64,000 bases of DNA from positions 62,001 to 126,000 of the forward strand of contig JADHYV010000038.1 in NCBI GenBank assembly GCA_027604705.1. The letters run 5' to 3'. The DNA is from Allomyces arbusculus (Eukaryota; Blastocladiomycota; Blastocladiomycetes; Blastocladiales; Blastocladiaceae). The notes beneath the pieces are model-generated. The model searched no databases. It saw nothing but the letters and a program-made list of their open reading frames with translations, and was not told the origin of the DNA. This document shows, piece by piece, positions 56,634 to 64,000 of this stretch (position 1 is the first letter of the stretch; every line of letters starts with the position of its first letter). Made by a program: the position numbers and the translations under genes.

Positions 56634-57742
56634 TTAGTTGAAAGTGGCCTCGAGCGTCGCCGCGAGACGCACACCCGCGCGGGCAATCTGCATGTCAATC
56701 ACATCGTGCACGGCCTCCCAGTACTTGTCTGAGACGTCGACCAACCCAGCGTCGGTGACCGTCACGTTGCGCTGCACCTCGTCGATCGTCTTGGAGAAAT
56801 CAGCGTCCTTGAAGACATGCTCGCAGTTGATCGCGTCCGACTCGCGCGCCCAAGCAACGGGGCACACGTGCTTCTTGAGCGAGTCGACGCCGCGCACGCA
56901 CTGGTCGGCCTCGGTCGGGCACTTGAGCCACGCCGGCACCTGCTGGCGCCACTGGGTGCCGATGCGGTGGACAATCGAGTCGATCCACTTGTCCGTCGAC
57001 CCGCCGTAGAGCTTGGTCACGGTCTTGTTGGGCAGGTGGAAGTCCCACGAGCTGTGCAGGTTGGTCTTGAGCGGCGCGCCCGTGGTCGCGTTGAGCCCAA
57101 ACGTGATGGGCAGCGTGTTGCCGCCCTTCAAGAAGGACGTGGCGTGCAGCGGCTGGTGCAGGTCGCCGACAAAGTGAATCAAGAACTTGGTCGCCTCCGA
57201 CTTGGCCGTGGCCGAGGCAGTCGTGTTGCGAATCGCCTTGATCTCATTGTTGATGGCCGCGTAGACGCACTTGTCGTTGACGCAGTCCTTGACGACATCG
57301 AAGAAGCACTTGCCCTGGTGCGGTGCGTCGATGCTGGCGTTGTGGGAATGCAGTGGTCAGTTTTCGTCATTCGAATTTGTCGAGATTGGTCGTGGCATGG
57401 CGTGAACGTACTTGGGGATGAAGTGCAGGCCCATCGTATCGGGGTACTTGTCGCGAATCGTGTCGGCCCACGGCGCAACCGACTCGAGCGACGTGTCGTT
57501 GGTCGCCTTGAGCGTCGCCAAGACCTTGTTGAGCGTCGACGGGCGCAGGTACACGCGCGCCACGCTGGCGACCGCCGAGTGGCCTGGTGGGAGACGAACT
57601 GTCAGCACTTGAACAAAACGAAATTCGGCTCAGCCAACAACAACGTACCAAACGCCGACCACGCGAGCGCCGACCCAGCGAGCTGCACGAGCACGCACAC
57701 GGCGAGGAGGACGGCCGACCAATTGAGCGCGATCTTAGCCAT
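56634..57742 (-). CDS. Secreted S1/P1 nuclease
   Basis: Zinc-dependent single-strand-preferring nuclease/3'-nucleotidase of the S1-P1 family, extracellular or vacuolar. Exons 57649-57742, 57412-57583 and 56634-57333; introns both GTACGT; 321 aa. The signal peptide ends GSALA and is followed by the mature N-terminal Trp that ligates zinc in this family (WSAFGHSAVASVARVYL). Other zinc-site motifs: SVAPWADTIRDKYPDTMGLH, the IHFVGDLHQPLHA core, and NLHSSWDFHLP. Cys pairs (KCFFDVVKDC, KCPTEADQC) fit disulphides. The C-terminal region keeps the helical AGVRLAATLEATFN. Convergent with the gene at 55815. Confidence 0.95.
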
Positions 57743-58559
57743 GATGGTGAGAATCGAGTGGATTGGAGCGGAAAGTAACGGCGGGGAAGGGGTCACACGA
57801 GCTGGTGAACAGGCTCGTCGTGTCTATATCGTGGAAGTGCTCGTCGCGACGGGGAGAGAGAGAGAGGAACGAGACGACGGCCGTGGAGACTCGAGATATC
57901 CTCGACGCCCCCCAACACTGGATCTTGCCCGTCCGAGATAAAATCCTCGGTCAAACGAAACGAATCTGGCGCGCGCAGCGCGCGGGGTTCTTCTCGGGCC
58001 GCGGGGCCCTTTGCACGGAAACAATGGGTGGGGCCTGGGCGCCACCGTCAGGAGGGCAGCCAATCTGGGCGGCGGCATGGTGGCATCGGGGCTGTGAACC
58101 GAAATGAAGCCGCCGTTTCGTCGTTCATGGTGGTGTTGGCGGGTTTTGATGGGCTGGGTGACCAGCAGGGCCACCCAGCCGACGGCTTGGGCCATGGCGC
58201 AACCACCGGCAAGATCATGAAAGTCGCGTGATCGCGTCTTGCGGCCTGGCTTCTCCACTTCTTTACACATTCTGATTGCAAGGAGACGCAGATGTGCGCG
58301 TGATGGGTTTCGAAATTCGCCCAGCAAATCCGCCTCACTACCGCCTGCTGCGACGTGCGCACCTCCCGTAGGTTCGCGACCAGACCAAGCGACATAAAGT
58401 CGTTTCCGTTGCAACGATTCAGATCCATATTGATCTCTTTGAGAATGCCTCGGTGGAGCACCCAAAATAACCTCTGCCGCCCGCGCTCTCACCATCATTT
58501 TCGCGGCCCGAGCAGCGCGACGGCTGCGCATCGAACCGAACACCGAGCCAGCACTCAAC
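57743..58559. other. Intergenic, S1/P1 nuclease promoter
   Basis: No gene recognised in ~820 bp; a CATGAAAGTCGCGTGATC imperfect palindrome lies near 58214-58232. Confidence 0.45.
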
Positions 58560-60362
58560 CTACGTCGTCCTCTTGCGCCCGCGCCCGCGACCACGCGCGG
58601 GTTTGGCCGGTGGCGCTGCCGTCGTCGCTCGCGGCCGCCGCCCCACCACCTTCGTGCGCAGCGCCGGCAGCTCCTCCTCATCGCTCAAATCAAACACGTC
58701 CCTCTCCACCTCTGCCGCCTTCGGAGGTGGTGCAGCACGCGGAGCCCTCGCGCGCGGCACTTTCCTTGCCATGGAATCTGCACCCACACCTGTGCCCGTC
58801 TCCTCCTCCTCGGCACCAATTAGTTCGCACATGAAATGTGTGACCGTCGGCGCCGCTGCGGCCGCTTTCGCGGTCCGCTTGCGTCGAGTCGACGATTTGG
58901 CCGTGGCAGCAGTTGCGATCCCGGCACGCTGCTGCGTGGCCACGTCGCGCGCGACCGCAGCTTGCGCGCGCGCGGCTTTACCGGTCGGGCGGTACGTGAA
59001 GAAGTCGGTGTCGTCGTCTTCATCGTCGTCGTCAGACGCAGGTTGCGACACCGGTGGGGGTGGGGGTGCGGCGGCGAGGTCGAGGGTAGATGAGTCGGGG
59101 GAGGGGGAGCGGCGGGGTCGTTTGACTGGACTCGGGAGTGGCGAGGACGCGAGGTCGGTGGGATCGGCGGCAGAGCGCTTGGCGGGGGTGTGCGGCGAGG
59201 AATGCGCCGGTGACGCGGCAGCTGCTGCGGGAGAAAAGGTCGGTGGACGCGCAGGCGAGTTGAGGTGGTGTCGCGGCACTGTAGGACTTTCATGGATCGT
59301 GGCAAGCGGGTCATGAGCTAGAGCGAGGTGCTGTTTAGATTCACAAGATGGTTGCCACGGAGCGCAGATCACCGAAACAAACGCACCGGCAGCACTCATT
59401 GCAGGCGGCGCACGCGCGGGTGTACTCGGCAGACTGGCCGACGGTGTCGGGTTCGCCATGGTTGTGCCCGCGCGAAGCAGGTGTGGGTATTGGAGCCGCG
59501 CACGGTGCACGCGGCGGTCGGAGCGCAGGAACCCAAACTCATCCTCGTCCTCGTCATTGTCTGGCAGCGGCGGTGGCGGCGCCGGGACGGCTCGAGGTTC
59601 GGCCGACCGGGCGGTTGCGGCTGGTGCGGGTGGCACGGCATCGAACGCGTCTTCGACCGTGTCGTCGAGCTGCATCTCGTCGTCGTCGACGTCGCCGTGG
59701 CCAGGATTAGGAATCTCAGGCTGGCCCAGCGGCATTGGGAGCGAAGGTGACCGGGTCGGTGACGACACAAGGGGCGAAATGGCGGCAGGCGGGGAAGGTG
59801 GAGCCAACGGCGCCGCTGGTTGCGCGCGAGGCGGCGAGGCTGCTGGCGCGACCACGCTCTGTGCGGTCGGTCCATGGCGCTGATCCACTCCGTCTTCGTC
59901 GAACTCGTCGGCCAGCTCAGCAGCGTGCACTTCGTGCTCCTCGTCAACCGGCGGCGCGTGCTCTTCGACACGAGCGGCCAGCGGCGAGGACGGCGTGGCC
60001 GGAATCACGTCGAGGTCATGGTTCTCGTCAGCGACAAAGTCGAGCGCGGGACGGAGGACGCGCGGCGCGAGCGTGTACCGGCGCGCAAACGCGGTGGGCG
60101 TGCCAGGCCGATCGTCAAGCAGGTCCAAAAGGTCGCCGCCGAGGTCGGGCAGGGCCGGCAAGGCGGCTGGCGGCGCAGTGATTGCAGCAAAGTCCGGCAG
60201 TTCCGGCAGGTCGAGAATGTCGGGGAGCGCGGGCAGATCGGGGCTGCCGGCTTGCGTGACTCGCGGCTGCGAGGCGAAGTCGGCGATGTTGGGCCAGGAC
60301 GAGCCTGAAAACAGGTCGGCGGCGGGTGCGGTTGGGTGCGGGCGGCGGTCGCGCGACGCCAT
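58560..60362 (-). CDS. Disordered Pro/Ala/Ser-rich protein, nuclear-type
   Basis: Not recognised. Exons 59387-60362 and 58560-59317; the 69-bp stretch 59318-59386 (GTGCGT...CTCTAG) is stop-free and divisible by three but has clear intron ends and a Cys/Gln composition unlike the rest, so I remove it, giving 577 aa. N-terminus with repeated LPDxLDLPELPDF segments (DLPALPDILDLPELPDF), long acidic and Pro-rich stretches (DVDDDEMQLDDTVEDAFD), Ser-Pro sites (SSPLPSPVKRPRRSPSPD), basic clusters (STRRKRTAK), a short conserved-looking block (VTHFMCELIGAEEEE), DVFDLSDEEELPAL and an RGRGRGRKR tail resembling an AT-hook/RGG end. Suggests a chromatin or nuclear scaffold protein; no catalytic domain. Confidence 0.7.
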   Translation of the reverse strand: MASRDRRPHPTAPAADLFSGSSWPNIADFASQPRVTQAGSPDLPALPDILDLPELPDFAAITAPPAALPALPDLGGDLLDLLDDRPGTPTAFARRYTLAPRVLRPALDFVADENHDLDVIPATPSSPLAARVEEHAPPVDEEHEVHAAELADEFDEDGVDQRHGPTAQSVVAPAASPPRAQPAAPLAPPSPPAAISPLVSSPTRSPSLPMPLGQPEIPNPGHGDVDDDEMQLDDTVEDAFDAVPPAPAATARSAEPRAVPAPPPPLPDNDEDEDEFGFLRSDRRVHRARLQYPHLLRAGTTMANPTPSASLPSTPARAPPAMSAAGAFVSVICAPWQPSCESKQHLALAHDPLATIHESPTVPRHHLNSPARPPTFSPAAAAASPAHSSPHTPAKRSAADPTDLASSPLPSPVKRPRRSPSPDSSTLDLAAAPPPPPVSQPASDDDDEDDDTDFFTYRPTGKAARAQAAVARDVATQQRAGIATAATAKSSTRRKRTAKAAAAAPTVTHFMCELIGAEEEETGTGVGADSMARKVPRARAPRAAPPPKAAEVERDVFDLSDEEELPALRTKVVGRRPRATTAAPPAKPARGRGRGRKRTT

Positions 60363-60926
60363 GGCAAACAGAATGCAGGCAGTAGTGATCGCGGTGGGTT
60401 TGCTGGTGGATCAGGAGCGTCGTGCGCGCGACGACGGCGGTTTGTTGGTGAGTTGAAGCCGGGGGTGGTCGTGGCGGCCGCGCGCGCGGTGGGATTTGAA
60501 CGGCGGGACGGCGCGACACAACGCGACGCCGCTGCAGTGAGTCAGGCCAGCCAGCGAAGCAGTCCCTGGGGGTGTGGCACAGTCAATTGACGCACGTTTC
60601 GGTGACGTGTCTGGCACGTTTCGCCTTCACCGCACGCCTGCGCAGTGGTGGGCTGCGTGCGTCAACGTTGCCCCACCACCGCCGGCCACCTCCGCCGACG
60701 ACCACCAGCCGGCCACAGGCCACTGCCGGCCGAACCGCGACCACCACCACCACCATGCCCGCACCCGTTCCTGCTCCCGCAACAGTCGCTTGCGACCTGT
60801 TTTCCCAACGCCCAAGCGCCCACTCTCCACCCTAGACTAGACAGATCCAACTGCCCGTGCGCGCTCAACCCGTGCCCGGTCGTGATTATTCCTACAGCAC
60901 CCCAACCGAATCGATTCGACAAGCTC
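60363..60926. other. Divergent promoter, disordered protein / EBP1
   Basis: Head-to-head spacing; no gene seen. The EBP1 leader may extend into the Pro-rich frame just upstream, but no ATG supports it. Confidence 0.45.
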
Positions 60927-62390
60927 ATGGCCGTGATGACGAAGATGCCCGCCAACCATGCACCCTCCAGCCCGACGCTGCTCGCCGAGCAGCTCTCGGC
61001 CATGACGCTGCAAAACAACTTGTCCGACCCAACCGTCATGGGCAAGTACCGCCTCGCGGCAGACATTTGCAACGGTGCGTAATGCCTGCCCTCGTTCGTC
61101 CTTCCAGGCGTCTATGCCCCTCATCAAGAATTTTTGAATTTCTTGCTCACTCGACGACCTTCTCCACCCGGTCATCTAGCCGTCATGCGTGAGCTGCTCG
61201 AGCTCGTTGTGCCAGGTGCCTCGACCGCCGACCTGTGCCAGCACGGTGACGACTTAATCGTGCAAAAGTGTGCCGCCGCCGGGTTCAAGTCGGTGCGCAA
61301 GGGAGTCGCTCTCCCGACGTCTGTAAATGTCAACAACACGGTGCAGCACTACGCACCCGTTGCGGACGACGACGAGAACCACCCGGCCTATGTGCTGCAA
61401 GAAAACGACCTCGTCAAGGTCGAGCTCGGCGTGCACATTGACGGCTACGCGTGCACCGCTGGTCACACGACTATTTTGAACCCGAACACCGACTTCCCGA
61501 CGACCGGTGCCGTCGCTGACGCGGTCACGGCCGCGCACTTTGCTGCCGAAATGGCTTGGCGCATGATCAAGCCGGGCCGCGCGGCCTCCGAGATCCACGA
61601 GGCCATGACGCGCATTGCCGATGCCTACAAGTGCGTGCCGGTGCGCGGCACTTACTCGACGCGCATTCAGCGGTACACGCTCGATGCCGGCAACCACCTC
61701 TACAACGCGATCGACCCGGAGGCGACCGACGCCGATGGCCACAAGATCAAGCAGGAAGATTTTCAATTCTCGGTCAACGAGGCCTACGACGTGCAAATCT
61801 ACCTGGCGTCGACGACGCACACGACCACGGGCGACGCCGTCATCACCGACACCGACTCGGCCCCAACCCGCGTCGTCGGCCACCCGACGCTCTACCACCG
61901 CGACCCGAACGCGCGGCATACGCTGCGCGTCGCCGCGGCGCGCAAGCTCATCTCGCACATTACTCAAATCGCCGAGACCTACCCCGTCTCAACGGCCTCG
62001 CTCGACACGTCGCTGCGGTTCGGGCTCAAGGAGTGTACGACGCACGGCCTGCTCGTGCCGCGCAACGTGACGCGCACGGCTGACGGCACCGCCGTGGCCG
62101 CGTTCCGGTTCACAGTGCTGCTGCTTCCGTCGGGCCAGGTGCTGCGTCTGACGCTGCCGCACCAGCAGTTGCCTTATGTGTGCAGTGACCACGAAATGCC
62201 CGTCGAGCTGGCAACGTTGCTGTTCCTCGATCAGCCCAATGCGCTGCGTGTGCCACCGGTGCCCGCTGCGCAGCCGGGTGGTGTCACGCCGGCCGCTGAA
62301 GGCAGCTCGGGCGGGTCGCGCCGCCGGTCGCGGTCGCGTAAGCGGAGCAAGTCGCGCGGGTCGTCGGTTGACGCGCGCGAGCCGCTGTAA
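60927..62390 (+). CDS. PA2G4: EBP1 / PA2G4 homologue (M24 fold, non-catalytic)
   Basis: Ribosome-associated member of the methionine aminopeptidase-2 fold that coats the tunnel exit. Exons 60927-61074 and 61180-62390 (intron GTGCGT...CTAG); 452 aa. Landmarks: SDPTVMGKYRLAADICNAVM, VRKGVALPTSVNVNNTVQHY, LQENDLVKVELGVHIDGYAC, HTTILNPNTDF, then MIKPGRAASEIHEAM and YDVQIYLASTTHTTTGD. The metal ligands of active MetAP2 are absent (VELGVHIDG where DIDVHxxG would be), as in EBP1. Longer than animal PA2G4 (394 aa) because of a C-terminal Gly/Ser/Arg tail with SRRRSRSRKRSKSRG. Met at 60927 is the first of three close ATGs. Confidence 0.92.
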
Positions 62391-63806
62391 TGATGTCGAT
62401 GTTGGCATACTTTTTCGACTGCTTGGACCGTTGTCTTGAAGTGGTTTCCCTTCTCTCACTTGCTCTCTTCTTCACAAATCATTGACGTTGGTTTGGTACG
62501 CGGCTTGCTTCGCTCGCATTCTCTCCAACTCGCGCTGACGCACCTTCTCTACCCGTAGGCGTTTTCTCGTTTTCATTTGCCGTCATTGCTGTACCCCCCC
62601 TCGCGTCGTCGTCTCTGCTGTAACGATGAAACCCCACCCATCCCACCCACCCTCCTCTTTCCTCCTCTACCGTGGATCTCTGTCTGTGCGCTTGGCCCCG
62701 AATGTGCCAAACGGGAATCTTGCCTCGCCGTGCTGGTCCGTCTTTGCCGCGCGCGCGATTGGCCGTCTGTATTATGGACGATTGTTTGGGAAACCGCCAC
62801 CGTGTTTGCTTCCGTTTGCTTCTCTTGATTGATAAACGAGCCGATTCACATAAATAAGACGCTTGGGTTTTGATGTTATTTCTTTCCCTGTTGCCCAACG
62901 CGATGAAGCTGCTAGCTCCTCTGGCCTCACAGTGTTCATCTGCCCTTTTTCAAACGCTTTATCGAGCGTATTGGGGAGAGGCTGGTGCGTGCTTGCCCTG
63001 TGGACGAGGGGAGAGCGGATCATTTGAATGGACCACTCTCTGTCAGCACATCTCACTTGAGGTCGCCACACGTCGCTGCTTGTGCTCGTCAAGATGTGCT
63101 CGGGAAATCACGGCTTTGATCAAAGATCCCGTCGCGCTTCAGCCTCGAATCCGGCATCTGGATGGACACCAAGGTCAACTCAGGCAAAGGGGCATGTTCC
63201 GCTTGGATTGCAGACTCCAGACCAAGGCTCGGTTGAGCTCTGTTGCCAGGCAGCGAAGACTTGCAACTGGTGCATTGCAACAACGATAAGAATTACAGCA
63301 AAACAAACGCCAAACTGACAACACTGGTAGCGAACCGCGTGGAATCCACGAATAAAAAAGTAAACGGAGCAGGGCAAACGGTCGCCGCCAAACTAAGTAT
63401 GGTGGGTGGGTGCAGACGTCTCGAGCAAAATGGTGAGCAACGAGGAGGGAGGAGGGTGAGAGAGAGGAGTGAAATTACAGGGAGTGCAGCAGACAGCCCA
63501 GCCAGTGGCGCGGGACCAACCAACCGAGTGACCGTGCGATGAAGGGAAGGCCCCGTCGACACGCGACGGGAAAGGGGGTGGGTGGAAAACCAACACGCGA
63601 CCAAGAAAAGCAACAGCATCAAAACGGCCGAAGAGTTGGGACGAAACGAACGACTAGGCACAAAGGGACGCGCGCACCGGCCCGGCACGAGAGCCCGAGC
63701 CGATGGTGCGTGAGAACACGACAACACGATACGGCGAGCCGTGGAACGCGCATCGACCGACTGACCGACGCACGCACACACGAGACGACGACAACAACGA
63801 CGGCAC
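62391..63806. other. Intergenic 1.4 kb
   Basis: Between EBP1 (plus) and the partial gene at the right edge (minus), so mostly two 3' flanks. AT-rich patches near 62840-62880 and 63290-63365. Open frames on both strands have no recognisable product. Confidence 0.45.
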
Positions 63807-64000
63807 TTAGCGCTTGCCCGCCATGAACCCGAGCCACGACGACCGCTTGGCCGCATTCGAGTCGGACCGGCGCGGGCGAATATCGTCGTCAAAGTCGATC
63901 CCACCGCCAATGGCGTCGTCCACGACCGAAATGTTGCCGGCACCGCCGCCACGCAGCGGCTTGGCAATGCGGCCCCACGTGAACGCCTGGTGCACGGGCT
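63807..64000 (-). CDS. C-terminus of unknown gene, cut by right edge
   Basis: Minus-strand frame open from the window edge to a TAA at 63807-63809. The visible ~64 residues contain GGGAGNISVVDDAIGGGIDF, DDDIRPRRSDSNAAKRSSW and end GFMAGKR. Codon use matches neighbouring genes and the terminus is preceded by no in-frame ATG, so it is the last exon of a gene that lies mostly outside the window. Family not recognised. Confidence 0.55.
   Translation of the reverse strand, partial: PVHQAFTWGRIAKPLRGGGAGNISVVDDAIGGGIDFDDDIRPRRSDSNAAKRSSWLGFMAGKR

Noticed and set aside
63293-63967. Minus-strand open frame of ~220 codons near the right edge
   Set aside because: Overlaps the better-supported terminal exon (63807-64000) in another frame, has Arg/Ser/Leu low-complexity composition and no family match.

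Overview
This window is nuclear DNA of a GC-rich, intron-bearing eukaryote, most probably a zoosporic (flagellated) fungus. Blastocladiomycota or a relative is my best guess, by inference. The reasons are the high GC content, dense genes on both strands, many short GT-AG introns (mostly 50-100 bp), fungal-type secreted proteins, Cwh8/Elp3/Twf1/Yet-type housekeeping genes, and a CPAP/SAS-4 (TCP10_C) centriole gene, which fungi without flagella lack. No virus-derived element, transposon, tRNA, rRNA or CRISPR array was recognised. All exon joins were derived by hand from reading frame, GT-AG signals and remembered family alignments.

Layout. 1-5.7 kb: NAD kinase (cut by the left edge), phosphoglucomutase/phosphopentomutase and twinfilin, all minus. 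6-15 kb: a block of secreted proteins: an acidic protein with Kex2-like sites, a DOMON protein, two paralogous lysozyme-like proteins flanking mitochondrial bL34, and a secreted PI-PLC-like protein. A small CsbD-like gene lies among them. 15.8-22.5 kb: a large 53BP1/Crb2/Rad9-like checkpoint mediator with TQ repeats, a GATA finger, Tudor and BRCT, ending at a poly-G/poly-C hairpin, next to a PP1 inhibitor-2 homologue. 23-31 kb: succinyl-CoA ligase alpha, an unknown Ala-rich protein, CPAP/SAS-4 and a MAPR-type cytochrome b5 protein.

31-45 kb: eIF3m, an EF-hand calcium sensor apparently carrying a CAP-Gly domain between its EF-hand lobes, malonyl-CoA decarboxylase with both mitochondrial-like and peroxisomal signals, dolichyl-diphosphatase, a full-length ABCC transporter and ribosomal eL4. 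45-64 kb: a CLC channel/exchanger, ELP3, the tiny Golgi protein KSH1, a BAP31/Yet protein, a tandem pair of Cys-containing paralogues (the upstream one looks broken), an S1/P1 nuclease, a disordered nuclear-type protein, the EBP1/PA2G4 homologue, and the 3' end of an unknown gene at the right edge.

There is no operon-like logic, as expected for a eukaryote. Themes visible are housekeeping metabolism, translation (bL34m, eIF3m, eL4, ELP3, EBP1), secretory-pathway membrane proteins (DOLPP1, KSH1, BAP31), and a cluster of secreted genes with recognisable TATA boxes. The most unusual items are the EF-hand/CAP-Gly fusion, the GATA-finger-bearing 53BP1-like protein, the alternative C-terminus inside the last CPAP intron, and a genome-wide 5' splice-site preference for C or T, not A, at intron position +4.
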